Source of the DNA: Granulosicoccus sp.
Lineage (GTDB): Bacteria > Pseudomonadota > Gammaproteobacteria > Granulosicoccales > Granulosicoccaceae
Direction of reading: 5' to 3'
DNA length: 35,773 nucleotides
Assembly: GCA_013002205.1 (NCBI GenBank)
Contig: JABDKN010000042.1
Span: 1 to 35,773 of the forward strand
The notes below the pieces were generated by a model. The model was given only the letters and a program-made list of their open reading frames with translations, ran no database searches and was not told where the DNA came from. This document shows positions 16,968 to 25,813 of this stretch, one piece after another. Every line of letters starts with the position of its first letter. The first letter of the stretch is position 1. Made by a program: the position numbers and the translations under genes.

Positions 16968-17058
16968 CAGCCTCACCTGGACAGCCTCACCTGGACAGCC
17001 TCAACCTGGACAGCCTCCCCCGGGAGGCCGTACGCGTTTGCCGGCTCTTCCTCCGGCA
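16968..17058. repeat. 14-bp tandem repeat followed by two hairpins, 3' of the CotH gene
   Basis: Directly after the CotH stop codon come two exact 14-bp units CAGCCTCACCTGGA (16968-16995) and a 15-bp variant with one extra A (16996-17010). A fourth partial unit runs into the hairpin GCCTCC-CCCG-GGAGGC (17013-17028). A second hairpin, TGCCGG/CCGGCA, spans 17039-17058. Lying between convergent genes (CotH and glk), these may act in termination. Neither is followed by a T run, so intrinsic termination is doubtful. Confidence 0.8.
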
Positions 17059-17083
17059 GCAGCCAGAAGAAGATGAACAATCA

Positions 17084-18040
17084 TCAATTCAGAAGTTGCG
17101 CTGCACCCGTCAAGGCAGGGTATGGCGAGTGTATGACAAAGCTCGGGACTTTCTCAAGATAGCCCTGCATACGCCCTTTGGCCTCGAATTCGTCGCGAAA
17201 ACCGGAGTTTACGAAGAACTCGCCCAACCGCGGCACGATACCGCCACCAATATAGACCCCACCCTCTGCACCGAGTGTCAGTACCAGATTACCCGCACAG
17301 GATCCGAGCAGTTTACAGAAGATGTTCAGTGCCTCATGGCAGTGAGCGTGCCCGTCCACATCACCGGGCGACATGCCCCATTTCGTAATGTCCGAGGGAG
17401 AGTATTCGTGTGGTTCCAGACCATCGACCTTTCGCAAGGCACTTACGATGTTGACCAGCCCCGGTCCGGATAGAAATCGCTCCGCTGACACATGCCTGAA
17501 TTTCTCGGCCAGGTGCTCAAACACGGCAAATTCCCTGGGTGTCCGGACACCCAGGGAAACGTGGCCGCCTTCACCCTGCAAGGCGGACCAATGCGTGCCA
17601 CAAGGTATGAGCCCGGATACGCCAAGCCCGGTACCAGGTCCGATGATCGCTTTGGCGTGGTCCGGCACTATGCTACCTCCGCCTATCCTGACGAGTTCGG
17701 TTTCGGGTAGATGAGGAACCGAGAGTGCAAGCGCCGTGAAGTCGTTTACGACATGCAGGCGATCGAGGCCCAGTTCCTTGCGCGTCTGTTCGATAGAAAA
17801 TGACCAGTGATTGTTTGTCAGCTTGACAGTATCGCCTACCACTGGCGTGGCCACTGCTACGGCGGCGGCGGTAATCCGATCTATATCGTGTTCCGCCAGA
17901 TAGGTGGTGACAGCAGCAGAGAGACTGGGGAAGTCGTCAGTGCGAAGCGTACTGGAAGACAGCGGCCTGTTGTCATCATCGAGAAGCGCGAACCTGGCAT
18001 TGGTTCCGCCCACATCGCCTACCAGTCGGGTGCTAGTCAT
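17084..18040 (-). CDS. glk: glucokinase
   Basis: Cytoplasmic ATP-dependent glucokinase (proteobacterial Glk/hexokinase-like family, not ROK), phosphorylating glucose to glucose-6-phosphate. It has 318 residues, the usual length. The phosphate-1 motif LVGDVGGTNARFAL is at the N-terminus, VVNDFTALA supplies the catalytic Asp, and IGPGTGLGVSGLI and LQGEGGHVSLG are sugar-binding segments. GAEGGVYIGGGIVPR is the adenosine/phosphate-2 motif. The start lies only 25 bp downstream of the 3' end of tRNA-Ser on the same strand, with no terminator between and no clear Shine-Dalgarno. Some transcription may therefore read through from the tRNA. Confidence 0.95.
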   Translation of the reverse strand: MTSTRLVGDVGGTNARFALLDDDNRPLSSSTLRTDDFPSLSAAVTTYLAEHDIDRITAAAVAVATPVVGDTVKLTNNHWSFSIEQTRKELGLDRLHVVNDFTALALSVPHLPETELVRIGGGSIVPDHAKAIIGPGTGLGVSGLIPCGTHWSALQGEGGHVSLGVRTPREFAVFEHLAEKFRHVSAERFLSGPGLVNIVSALRKVDGLEPHEYSPSDITKWGMSPGDVDGHAHCHEALNIFCKLLGSCAGNLVLTLGAEGGVYIGGGIVPRLGEFFVNSGFRDEFEAKGRMQGYLEKVPSFVIHSPYPALTGAAQLLN

Positions 18041-18065
18041 GAATTCACGTGTTCGTGACAGTTAA

Positions 18066-18157
18066 TGGCGGAGAGAGAGGGATTCGAACCCTCGATACGC
18101 TTTAAAACGTATACTCCCTTAGCAGGGGAGCGCCTTCAGCCACTCGGCCACCTCTCC
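18066..18157 (-). tRNA. tRNA-Ser(GCU)
   Basis: A 92-nt class II tRNA including an encoded CCA. The acceptor stem GGAGAGG/TCTCTCC, discriminator G, D-arm GGCCGAGTGGCTGAAGGC, anticodon arm CTCCC-CTGCTAA-GGGAG with anticodon GCU, long variable arm (TATACG...CGTATCG) and T-arm GAGGG-TTCGAAT-CCCTC are all visible. A terminator-like hairpin separates it from tRNA-Arg, so it may use its own weak promoter. A possible pair is TTGATG, 18 bp, TACGCA on the minus strand. Confidence 0.97.
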
Positions 18158-18245
18158 GGATCGCTGTCTGTCAACATGCGGAACAGCCTTGCGTAGGCGG
18201 TACCTGACAGATACATCAATACTTGCAAAACCAGGACTTCGATAC

Positions 18246-18267
18246 AAAGAAAACCGGGGTTCCCCGG
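18246..18267 (-). terminator. intrinsic terminator after tRNA-Arg
   Basis: On the minus strand, the perfect self-complementary CCGGGGAACCCCGG (18254-18267) is directly followed by TTTTCTTTG. This is a good Rho-independent terminator 24 bp after the tRNA-Arg 3' end. Confidence 0.75.
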
Positions 18268-18291
18268 CCACTACGAGATGCGTGAAAAAAC

Positions 18292-18368
18292 TGGCGCGCC
18301 CGGAAGGATTCGAACCTCCGACCGCCTGGTTCGTAGCCAGGTACTCTATCCAACTGAGCTACGGGCGC
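18292..18368 (-). tRNA. tRNA-Arg(ACG)
   Basis: A 77-nt tRNA with encoded CCA. The acceptor stem GCGCCCG/CGGGCGC, D-arm GCTCAGTTGGATAGAGT, anticodon arm CCTGG-CTACGAA-CCAGG (anticodon ACG, wobble A normally converted to inosine) and T-arm CGGAGG-TTCGAAT-CCTTCCG are visible. It lies downstream of csrA, with its own promoter at 18389-18417. Confidence 0.98.
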
Positions 18369-18388
18369 GTGTTTTTAGCGACCCGCGA

Positions 18389-18417
18389 AGTATGGTGGGT
18401 GAATGTTTTTACGTCAA
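18389..18417 (-). promoter_or_regulatory. sigma70 promoter of tRNA-Arg
   Basis: Minus strand: -35 TTGACG (18412-18417), a 17-bp spacer, -10 CATACT (18389-18394), then a G+C-rich discriminator (TCGCGGGTCGC) typical of stringently controlled stable-RNA promoters. The mature tRNA begins about 20 bases after the -10. Confidence 0.75.
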
Positions 18418-18486
18418 CCCGTGGCACACTCTATTTTTACAGAATCGGCCGGACCACGCCAATACCAGACAAGCTACTGCCGTGAT

Positions 18487-18714
18487 TCAGGTTTCCAGCA
18501 AGTATGCCCGGGGACTCTCGTCTGTTTCAGACTTCGTCGACGCGGCTTCCTGTTCCTTCTTGATACGTTCGTAGATCTCTTCGCGGTGCACAGCCACTTC
18601 CTTTGGTGCATTGACACCAATGCGTACCTGATTTCCCTTCACGCCCAGCACGGTCACAGTCACCTCGTCACCGATCATCAATGTCTCGCCGACTCTACGG
18701 GTTAATATCAACAT
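18487..18714 (-). CDS. csrA: carbon storage regulator CsrA
   Basis: Small dimeric RNA-binding protein that binds GGA-containing hairpin loops near ribosome-binding sites and represses or stabilises target mRNAs. It has 75 residues. The core [51 protein letters not shown] is canonical, including the RNA-contacting N-terminal LxLTRR strand and VHREEI near Arg44. The tail after about residue 55 ([20 protein letters not shown]) is longer and more acidic than in E. coli CsrA (61 residues). The Shine-Dalgarno AGGAG lies about 10 bases before the ATG and itself contains a GGA site. The tRNA-csrA-lysC-alaS neighbourhood is conserved in Gammaproteobacteria. Confidence 0.98.
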   Translation of the reverse strand: MLILTRRVGETLMIGDEVTVTVLGVKGNQVRIGVNAPKEVAVHREEIYERIKKEQEAASTKSETDESPRAYLLET

Positions 18715-18921
18715 GATTTATTGCTCCTGAACATCTATTAATCTGACGGCACATTCCAGTCGCTGTCACTGAAACCTGTGCTCGACACCCGCCAGATCCA
18801 GCAAACGGTCGGGACGTCACTTTCGACGCGGATTATGTCAGTTGTCCATGCCGTTTCGACGCTCTGTTGGAAATCACTGGTAATATTTAACAGTTATGCA
18901 ACCTGCCAGTAATGTAAGCAA
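18715..18921 (-). promoter_or_regulatory. csrA promoter candidate and GGA-rich leader
   Basis: A candidate promoter on the minus strand is TTGCTT (18916-18921), a 17-bp spacer, and CATAAC (18893-18898). It would give a leader of about 170 nt with four GGA trinucleotides (18845-18847, 18797-18799, 18755-18757, 18725-18727), the last one inside the Shine-Dalgarno. That is the pattern expected for CsrA autoregulation. The rest of the spacer up to lysC (18922-19013) is A+T-rich, with no gene or clear terminator. Confidence 0.5.
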
Positions 18922-19013
18922 AAAATCTACATAAATTGTTATGCATTCAATAACTTCTGGACGTCATTCAATCGTCAGCCTGTAACAAATTGAAAACCGG
19001 GTACCACAGTTGT

Positions 19014-20267
19014 TCACGTTTCACTGATCTGATCAGACGACTCGTCACCTGCCAGCTCGAACTCCTCGTGCAGGGCGCGGACGCCCAGTTCGAGATACTT
19101 TTCATCGATGACCACACTGATCTTGATCTCTGAGGTGGTAATCAGTCTCAGGTTTATGCCCGCAGCAGCCAGACTTTTGAACATTCGACTGGCTATGCCG
19201 GCATGTGAACGCATACCGACCCCGACGATGGAAAGCTTGGCTATTCTATCATCTCCGGTGATGGTCGCTGCATGCAGCACCTCGTTGTTGTTTTTCAGAA
19301 ATTCCATGACACGCCGGTAATCATCCCGATGAACCGTGAATGTGAAATCCGTGGTCTCATCCGCCCCGATGTTCTGGATGATCATGTCCACTTCCACGTT
19401 GAGATCGGAAATGGGACCCAGTATCGCGTATGCCGTTCCGGGCCGATCCGCCACACCCGTGACCGTGATCTGCGCCTCGTCCCGATTGAACGCAATGCCG
19501 GACACTAGCGCCTGTTCCATGGTTGTCTCCTCGTCATCATAAGTTATCAGAGTCCCATTACCGGGCTTGAAACTGGACAGCACCCGTAACGGAACATTGT
19601 ATTTTCCAGCAAATTCCACCGCTCGAATCTGCAGCACCTTGGATCCGAGGCTTGCCATTTCGAGCATTTCCTCGAAAGTAATACGCTCCAGACGCCTGGC
19701 ACGACTCTCAACCCGCGGATCGGTGGTATACACCCCGTCCACATCGGTAAATATCTGGCATTCATCGCATTTGAGCGCTGCCGCGAGTGCGACTGCCGAC
19801 GTATCGGAGCCGCCCCGTCCCAGCGTCGTGATGTCACCTTCCTCATCGACGCCCTGAAATCCAGCCACCACGACTACCCTGCCGGCTTTGACGTCAGCCA
19901 TGACCCGGTCGGTGTCGATATCCAGTATGCGCGCCTTGCTGTGGCTTCCGTCGGTCAGAATACGCACCTGCGTTCCCGTGTAGGAGCGGGCCTCAACGCC
20001 GATTTCCTTCAATGCCATGGCCAGCAGCGCGATGGTCACCTGTTCGCCGGTTGCCAGCAGTACATCCAGCTCACGAACATCCACCACCGCGGGCATGACT
20101 TCTCGCGCCAGTGCGACGAGACGGTTGGTTTCGCCGGACATGGCCGATACGACCACTACCACATCATCCCCTGCTGCCCGCGCCTGCTTGAGGCTGTGAG
20201 CCACATGCTGAATCCGCTCGATGCTGCCGACGGAGGTGCCGCCGTACTTCTTGACTAGAAACGCCAT
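19014..20267 (-). CDS. lysC: aspartate kinase
   Basis: Cytoplasmic aspartokinase making aspartyl-4-phosphate, the first step toward lysine, threonine and methionine. It has 417 residues, the size of monofunctional class II enzymes. The kinase domain has VKKYGGTSVGS at the N-terminus, VVVVSAMSGETNRL, and FQGVDEEGDITTLGRGGSDTSAVALAAAL. Two ACT domains follow (about 265-410), including VTGVADRPGTAYAIL and LSIVGVGMRSHAGIASRMF, the site of lysine/threonine feedback. Its 3' end faces the csrA leader. It lies 159 bp after alaS on the same strand. No strong ribosome-binding site is visible before the ATG. Confidence 0.97.
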   Translation of the reverse strand: MAFLVKKYGGTSVGSIERIQHVAHSLKQARAAGDDVVVVVSAMSGETNRLVALAREVMPAVVDVRELDVLLATGEQVTIALLAMALKEIGVEARSYTGTQVRILTDGSHSKARILDIDTDRVMADVKAGRVVVVAGFQGVDEEGDITTLGRGGSDTSAVALAAALKCDECQIFTDVDGVYTTDPRVESRARRLERITFEEMLEMASLGSKVLQIRAVEFAGKYNVPLRVLSSFKPGNGTLITYDDEETTMEQALVSGIAFNRDEAQITVTGVADRPGTAYAILGPISDLNVEVDMIIQNIGADETTDFTFTVHRDDYRRVMEFLKNNNEVLHAATITGDDRIAKLSIVGVGMRSHAGIASRMFKSLAAAGINLRLITTSEIKISVVIDEKYLELGVRALHEEFELAGDESSDQISET

Positions 20268-20426
20268 GTTTGTAAATAGAACCCGTGTCTATGAAGCTGG
20301 ACTTGTACCTGCCAGAACCGCCGCTTACGATGCGCCGCTGAAACGCTCAGACAATGCAAGAAAAGCTGCCCTCCCGCTATTCTGCCCGTCGGACCGGCAG
20401 ACGCCCCGAAGCTGCGGCCACGCTGC

Positions 20427-23060
20427 TCATGTACCCAGTCTGGACTCGATCAGGTCGCGTGCAGATGTAAATGCCTCGTCGATCCGCTCCAGCGAATCCG
20501 CACCACCCTGCGCCATATCGGCCCGACCACCTCCGCGACCACCCATCACTCCAGCGACAGTCTTGAGCAAGTCTCCGGCTTTCAGTGTTGCATGCAGTGC
20601 CTGGGCAACGGTGGCGATCAGTGCCACCTTGCCATCCTTTTCGCTTGCCAGAACGATCACGCTGTTGTCGAGTTTCTGCCGCAGCTGGTCCATCAATGTG
20701 CGCAGTGCCTTCGCGTCGGCATCATCCACCACCTGCAGCAGAACGCTCGCCGGCCCTATTCTCACGGCACTGGCTGCCAGGTCACTACCGAAACTGGCTG
20801 CCAGCCTTGCCTGCAACTGCTCAACCTGCCTGGCCAGTTCGCGATTACGCGATTGCAGCTGTTTCAGCTTGGTCACGACATCGGTCTTCGGTGCTTTGAG
20901 CGTCGATGCCACGACATTCAGTTGATGCTCCAATGTCTGCGAGTATCGCAGTGCCGCCAGCCCGCTGACAGCCTCGATTCGGCGAATGCCGGCGGCCACT
21001 CCACCTTCGCTCCTGATCTTTACGCCGCCCAGATCGCCGGTCGCTCGTACATGAGTACCTCCACACAGCTCTACCGAGCGATCGCCCAGCCGCACCACCC
21101 TCACCACCTCGCCGTATTTCTCACCGAACAGTGCCATCGCACCGGCGGCGATGGCGTCGTCCATAGACATTTCCTGCGTCTGGCACGGATTGTTGGCGCG
21201 AATTTCACGATCCATCCACTGCTCGATATTGTTCTGCTGCGCTTCAGTAATGGAATCACCATGGGAAAAGTCGAATCGGAGGTATTCATCGTTGACCAGA
21301 GACCCCTTCTGCTCGACATGAGAGCCCAGCACCGTACGGAGCGCGGCATGTAACAAATGTGTAGCCGAGTGGTTCTGGCGAATCCGGTCACGACGCCGAT
21401 CATCGATACGCGCGGTGACGCTCTCACCCACGGACAGTGATGCGCCACTGAGCGATCCTGCATGGGCAATGGCCTGACGTTGCTTCTGCGTATCAAGTAC
21501 TTCGAACAAGGCTGTGGGTTCGCCACCGTCGCCGGTCACGCTGATCGTGCCGATATCGCCCACCTGGCCGCCGGATTCACCGTAGAACGGAGTACGGTCC
21601 AGCACTACCCATCCTGCTTGACCGGGCTCGAGTCGTGCCACCGACTCGCCATCGGTGATCAGTTCGACAATGATCGCCTCGCATTTATCGCAATCGTAGC
21701 CAAGGAATTCGGATTGTGTCGTGGTATGGAAATCCAGTCCCTGGCTGGCGAAGTTACTCGCAGCGCGTGCCCTGGCACGTTGAACTTCCATGCAGGTCTC
21801 GAAGCCGGGCATATCGACATCGAGCTTACGCTCGCGGGCAATATCAGCTGTCAGGTCAGCCGGAAATCCGTAGGTATCGTAAAGCCTGAAGATCACCTCA
21901 CCGGGAATCATCCTGCCCTGCAGACGGCTGATCTCGTCATCAAGGATGGCAAGACCCGATGACAGTGTCGCGGCGAAACGTTCTTCCTCCTTGAGCAGCT
22001 GCCGCTCGACCTCGGACTGCCGGTCTACCAGCTCGGGATAGGCAAGACCCATCTCGCGCGCCAGGGACTTGACCAGTTTATGAAAAAAGGGACCTGACGC
22101 GCCGAGTTTGTGCCCGTGCCTGGCGGCTCGGCGGATGATCCGTCGCAGCACATACCCTCGTCCTTCATTACCAGGCAACACGCCGTCGACAATCAGGAAC
22201 GAGCAGGAGCGTAGATGATCGGTGATAACGCGCAACGAAGGAACGGTCAGGTCAGTCACGCCCAGCAAATCGGCCGTATCACGAATCAGGCGGGCGAACA
22301 GGTCGATTTCGTAATTGCTGTGCACATGCTGCAGCACTGCTGCTATGCGCTCCAGACCCATGCCGGTATCGACACAGGGCCTGGGCAACGGCGTCAAGGT
22401 GCCATCGCTTGACCGATCATACTGCATGAACACCAGATTCCAGATTTCGATATAGCGATCACCATCCTCCTCAGCGGATCCGGGTGGCCCCCCCCAGACC
22501 TCTTCACCATGATCGTAGAATATTTCCGAACAGGGACCACACGGGCCAGTGTCCCCCATCATCCAGAAATTGTCCTTGGCACCGATGCGAATCACCCGAT
22601 CGGCGGGAACACCGATTACATCGACCCAGATGCTCTCCGCCTCATCATCCTCTTCGAAGACCGTGACCCAGAGCTTCTCCGCAGGGAGCCCCAGTGTCTC
22701 GGTCAGAAAAGTCCAGGCAAACCCGATGGCATCGTGCTTGAAATAGTCACCAAAGCTGAAATTGCCCAGCATCTCGAAAAATGTGTGGTGACGGGCGGTA
22801 TATCCCACGTTATCCAGGTCGTTGTGTTTCCCCCCGGCACGCACACAGCGCTGGGATGTCACAGCACGTTTGTACTCGCGTACCTCCTCACCCGTAAATA
22901 CCTCCTTGAACTGGACCATACCGGCATTGGTAAACAGCAGGGTCTTGTCATTGCCCGGCACCAGTGAACTGGACGCCACGATTTCGTGACCGCGAGCGGC
23001 AAAGAACTGCAGAAACTGTTCACGAATCTCAGAGGTGGTAACGGGTACTGAAGTCGGCAT
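20427..23060 (-). CDS. alaS: alanyl-tRNA synthetase
   Basis: Class II synthetase charging tRNA-Ala, 877 residues (E. coli 876). The start at 23060 gives [20 protein letters not shown], the normal N-terminus; the frame is open 24 codons further upstream, but that extension has no family counterpart. Motifs: [49 protein letters not shown], the editing-domain zinc ligands [12 protein letters not shown] and [15 protein letters not shown], and the Gly-rich C-Ala segment [14 protein letters not shown]. It follows recX on the same strand with a 106-bp gap. Confidence 0.98.
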   Translation of the reverse strand: MPTSVPVTTSEIREQFLQFFAARGHEIVASSSLVPGNDKTLLFTNAGMVQFKEVFTGEEVREYKRAVTSQRCVRAGGKHNDLDNVGYTARHHTFFEMLGNFSFGDYFKHDAIGFAWTFLTETLGLPAEKLWVTVFEEDDEAESIWVDVIGVPADRVIRIGAKDNFWMMGDTGPCGPCSEIFYDHGEEVWGGPPGSAEEDGDRYIEIWNLVFMQYDRSSDGTLTPLPRPCVDTGMGLERIAAVLQHVHSNYEIDLFARLIRDTADLLGVTDLTVPSLRVITDHLRSCSFLIVDGVLPGNEGRGYVLRRIIRRAARHGHKLGASGPFFHKLVKSLAREMGLAYPELVDRQSEVERQLLKEEERFAATLSSGLAILDDEISRLQGRMIPGEVIFRLYDTYGFPADLTADIARERKLDVDMPGFETCMEVQRARARAASNFASQGLDFHTTTQSEFLGYDCDKCEAIIVELITDGESVARLEPGQAGWVVLDRTPFYGESGGQVGDIGTISVTGDGGEPTALFEVLDTQKQRQAIAHAGSLSGASLSVGESVTARIDDRRRDRIRQNHSATHLLHAALRTVLGSHVEQKGSLVNDEYLRFDFSHGDSITEAQQNNIEQWMDREIRANNPCQTQEMSMDDAIAAGAMALFGEKYGEVVRVVRLGDRSVELCGGTHVRATGDLGGVKIRSEGGVAAGIRRIEAVSGLAALRYSQTLEHQLNVVASTLKAPKTDVVTKLKQLQSRNRELARQVEQLQARLAASFGSDLAASAVRIGPASVLLQVVDDADAKALRTLMDQLRQKLDNSVIVLASEKDGKVALIATVAQALHATLKAGDLLKTVAGVMGGRGGGRADMAQGGADSLERIDEAFTSARDLIESRLGT

Positions 23061-23166
23061 GTCGGGCCACGAACAGGCAAAAGGTGGCACAGTGTAGCCG
23101 GAGCGGAACGCTTCGGAAAGATGCCCGTGCAAGGTTGGCAGTACTCAGCCTCCCTGGCCAGGGAGA

Positions 23167-23670
23167 TTACCGGGGAATTTGCTTCCGTCTCAAGCGTTTC
23201 AACGCGCGCAGCGCATCCCCCGGACTGAACCCCCTGTTGCTCAGGAATCGGGCTATACGGGCTGTTGCCGGCTGACTGTCATCGCTGATGTCGACGGCAG
23301 AAAAACGCCTTGATATGACGCGACAGGCCTGCGCTTCCCAGTCCACGTTCAGTGTCCTCAGGGCATCCTGCACCTGGTGGGCGTCAATTCCACGCTCGCC
23401 CAGTTTTGAGCGAATGGACAAAGGTCCATAACCCTGATTCATACGTTGCTCAGCATACCGCTCAGCATACCGGGCGTCATTGACATAACCGGAGCTGAGG
23501 AGAATCTCCATGGCCGCTTCAATAGCCTGGCAGGTGTGTTCACGCTGCTTCAGCTTGCGGGTCAATTCTGCTACCGAATGGTCCCGCCGCCCCAGTAGCT
23601 TGACCGCCGCAGCATATGCCTGCAGAGATGCCCGACGGTCGAGCTCTTCGGATGTCAGAGGATCGGACAT
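23167..23670 (-). CDS. recX: RecA regulator RecX
   Basis: A 167-residue regulatory protein that binds the RecA filament and blocks its extension. It consists of three-helix RecX repeats: LLGRRDHSVAELTRKLKQR near 23-41, GYVNDARYAERYAEQRMNQGYGPLSIRSKLGERG in the middle, and IARFLSNRGFSPGDALRALKRL at the C-terminus. It lies 43 bp after recA on the same strand, the standard arrangement, and is probably cotranscribed by read-through. No clear hairpin terminator stands in the gap. Confidence 0.96.
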   Translation of the reverse strand: MSDPLTSEELDRRASLQAYAAAVKLLGRRDHSVAELTRKLKQREHTCQAIEAAMEILLSSGYVNDARYAERYAEQRMNQGYGPLSIRSKLGERGIDAHQVQDALRTLNVDWEAQACRVISRRFSAVDISDDSQPATARIARFLSNRGFSPGDALRALKRLRRKQIPR

Positions 23671-23713
23671 TCACAGACTCTGCCAGAGCACGCCGAGCGC
23701 CAGACTCAAGGCA

Positions 23714-24763
23714 TCAGGCCTCAGCTTCTTCCTCTATATTGATTTCCGCCGCGCCGCTCTTCTGTTTGTCGGGCTTGGGCAGCAGCATGTCGCGCAGCTT
23801 GACGTCGATGTCATCCGCAATGTCCGGGTTTTCGATCAAAAACCGGCGCACGTTGTCCTTGCCCTGACCGATTCTGTCACCGTTGTAGCTGTACCAGGCT
23901 CCGGCTTTATCGACCAGTCCGTTCTGTACACCGAGGTCGATCAACTCGCCTTCACGGGACACACCTTCACCGTACAGTATCTCGAACTCGGTCTGGCGAA
24001 ATGGCGGAGCCATCTTGTTCTTGACGACTTTGACACGGGTTTCGTTGCCGACGATCTCGTCACCGCGCTTGATCGCGCCTATGCGCCGGATGTCCATGCG
24101 AACGGAACAATAGAATTTCAGCGCGTTGCCGCCGGTGGTGGTTTCAGGGCTGCCGAACATGACACCGATCTTCATGCGTATCTGGTTGATGAAAATCACC
24201 AGGGTATTGGTACGCTTGATGTTTCCCGTCAGTTTGCGCAGCGCCTGTGACATGAGACGCGCCTGCAGACCCACGTGCGAGTCACCCATGTCCCCCTCGA
24301 TCTCAGCCTTGGGTGTCAGGGCCGCAACGGAATCCACCACGATGATGTCGACTGCACTGGAGCGCACCAGCATATCGACAATCTCGAGTGCCTGATCACC
24401 CGTGTCCGGCTGGGATATCAGCAACTCGTCCACATCCACGCCCAGCTTCCTGGCGTAGACCGGATCCAGTGCATGCTCTGCGTCCACGAACGCAGCAGTG
24501 CCACCCGCCTTCTGGCATTCAGCAATGACCTGCAGGGTCATGGTGGTCTTGCCCGAGGATTCCGGCCCGTAGATTTCGACGACCCGCCCACGCGGCAGTC
24601 CGCCGATGCCCAGTGCCAGGTCCAGCCCCAGGGAACCCGTGGAGATCACATCGATATCGCGCGAGACGGAATCATCTCCCATGCGCATGATCGTGCCCTT
24701 GCCAAACTGCTTTTCGATCTGGCTCAACGCTGCTGACAGCGCCTTCTTCTTGTTGTCATCCAC
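23714..24763 (-). CDS. recA: recombinase RecA
   Basis: ATP-dependent strand-exchange protein and SOS co-protease, 349 residues. Walker A is GPESSGKTT, Walker [13 protein letters not shown], the loop regions [20 protein letters not shown] and [20 protein letters not shown] are intact, and the tail is acidic ([10 protein letters not shown]). A GGAG lies about 14 bases before the ATG. A LexA-like box at 24876-24891 sits 113 bp upstream and overlaps the stop codon of the preceding small gene. Confidence 0.99.
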   Translation of the reverse strand: MDDNKKKALSAALSQIEKQFGKGTIMRMGDDSVSRDIDVISTGSLGLDLALGIGGLPRGRVVEIYGPESSGKTTMTLQVIAECQKAGGTAAFVDAEHALDPVYARKLGVDVDELLISQPDTGDQALEIVDMLVRSSAVDIIVVDSVAALTPKAEIEGDMGDSHVGLQARLMSQALRKLTGNIKRTNTLVIFINQIRMKIGVMFGSPETTTGGNALKFYCSVRMDIRRIGAIKRGDEIVGNETRVKVVKNKMAPPFRQTEFEILYGEGVSREGELIDLGVQNGLVDKAGAWYSYNGDRIGQGKDNVRRFLIENPDIADDIDVKLRDMLLPKPDKQKSGAAEINIEEEAEA

Positions 24764-24875
24764 TGGTTTTTTCTCCGCTCAATGAGATTTCGGTGCAGGC
24801 AGTCCGTAGCCTTCGACCGTGGAGGGGATTATTTCACATCAGGGCACCGATTGGGGGAGGAACGGGTAAAAAAGA

Positions 24876-24891
24876 CTGTAAATATTTTCAG
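24876..24891 (-). promoter_or_regulatory. LexA (SOS) box-like site upstream of recA
   Basis: CTGT-N8-TCAG on the plus strand (CTGAAAATATTTACAG on the minus strand), one mismatch from the CTGT-N8-ACAG consensus, with an A+T-only centre. It overlaps a weak minus-strand -35 (CTGAAA; TACCCG 17 bp on) and the stop codon of the upstream coiled-coil gene. Confidence 0.65.
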
Positions 24892-25217
24892 CTGTCCGAC
24901 GCGTTCCTGCACTCATCGTAGGTGCCCGGCCTGAGCTCGTCCTGCTGTCTGCACAACGTCTCCAGATCCTTCTCTACCTGTGCCTTCCTGGCTTCCTGCT
25001 CAGCCAGCGCGGCGCTCACCGCCTCGGCTTTCTGCCTGGTCTCGTCCCGGTTGGCGCGCACCGCCTCCAATGCTTCCTTCTGCTGCGCAATGTACTGCTC
25101 GAGCTCTTCCATGGACAATTGTTTCTGCTGGGCAAGCACCATGCAAGGCGCTCCCAGGCACAGAATCAGCAGGAGCATACCCACATAGCCGCCAGTCCGG
25201 TCAGCCGCACTTTTCAT
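24888..25217 (-). CDS. small exported coiled-coil protein between pncC and recA
   Basis: Unrecognised 109-residue protein. ATG at 25217 yields a clear signal peptide (MKSAADRTGGYVGMLLLILC...MVLA then QQKQL); an ATG at 25235 overlapping pncC is possible but adds only six residues. Residues about 35-90 form a charged, Glu/Gln/Lys/Arg-rich helix with heptad character (MEELEQYIAQQKEALEAV and following), so a periplasmic coiled coil is likely. Two cysteines in the tail (ETLCRQQ, YDECRN) could form a disulfide. It begins 4 bp after pncC and its stop codon lies within the recA LexA-like box. Function is unknown. Confidence 0.7.
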   Translation of the reverse strand: MKSAADRTGGYVGMLLLILCLGAPCMVLAQQKQLSMEELEQYIAQQKEALEAVRANRDETRQKAEAVSAALAEQEARKAQVEKDLETLCRQQDELRPGTYDECRNASDS

Positions 25218-25221
25218 AGAT

Positions 25222-25743
25222 TCAGTTCCGTCCATCTTTCAATCGCGAGATAGTACCACGCAGGGCGTGCAGAACCGCCTGCTCGCGAATTGCGCGGCGG
25301 TCTCCGTGCAGTAGCAACAATTCTGCCGACAATGCCGGGCCGATGGCCCAGCCGAGCCAGACAGTACCTACCGGCTTGTCAAGCGTACCTCCGTCGGGCC
25401 CTGCGATACCACTGGCAGCGACCGCTACCAGGGCGCCACTGCGTTGCGCAGCACCCTGCGCCATGGCCCTGACACAGGCTTCGCTGACCGCACCATGGGT
25501 GTCGAAAACCTGCGCCGGCACATCCAGCAGTGACTGCTTGGCGGCATTGGAATACGTCACCACCGCCTGCTCGAACCAGGCAGAACTACCGGCCCGATCG
25601 GTCAGCGCACCGGCAATCAGCCCGCCAGTGCACGATTCCGCTGTGGTGATGCATGCCGACCGGGCCAGCAGCAATTCTGCCAATTCAGCGACCAGTGGAT
25701 CCGTGGCCGCTCGCCGCGCTGCCTGTTCCCGTGAATTATTCAT
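25222..25743 (-). CDS. pncC: nicotinamide-nucleotide amidohydrolase PncC (CinA C-terminal domain family)
   Basis: A 173-residue enzyme deamidating NMN to nicotinate mononucleotide in pyridine-nucleotide recycling, corresponding to the CinA C-terminal domain alone. ATG at 25743 is chosen because AGGA precedes it at about 9 bases and the frame above it would overlap mutS. Motifs: [23 protein letters not shown] with the catalytic Ser-Cys region, [30 protein letters not shown], and [21 protein letters not shown]. Its position before recA is common in Gammaproteobacteria. It is divergent from mutS across 70 bp. Confidence 0.95.
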   Translation of the reverse strand: MNNSREQAARRAATDPLVAELAELLLARSACITTAESCTGGLIAGALTDRAGSSAWFEQAVVTYSNAAKQSLLDVPAQVFDTHGAVSEACVRAMAQGAAQRSGALVAVAASGIAGPDGGTLDKPVGTVWLGWAIGPALSAELLLLHGDRRAIREQAVLHALRGTISRLKDGRN

Positions 25744-25813
25744 TGCGTCGTTTCCTGCCGTGCCGATCTGGCACACCCTGTCAGCGGTTCGCTCTCTGAG
25801 TACACTATGCCTC

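Noticed and set aside
23061-23132. 24-codon N-terminal extension of alaS
   Set aside because: Not matched by the family; the ATG at 23060 gives the normal 877-residue protein.
25343-25813. 157-codon upstream extension of the mutS frame
   Set aside because: It runs opposite pncC, has no MutS similarity, and ATG 25814 gives the standard MutS N-terminus.
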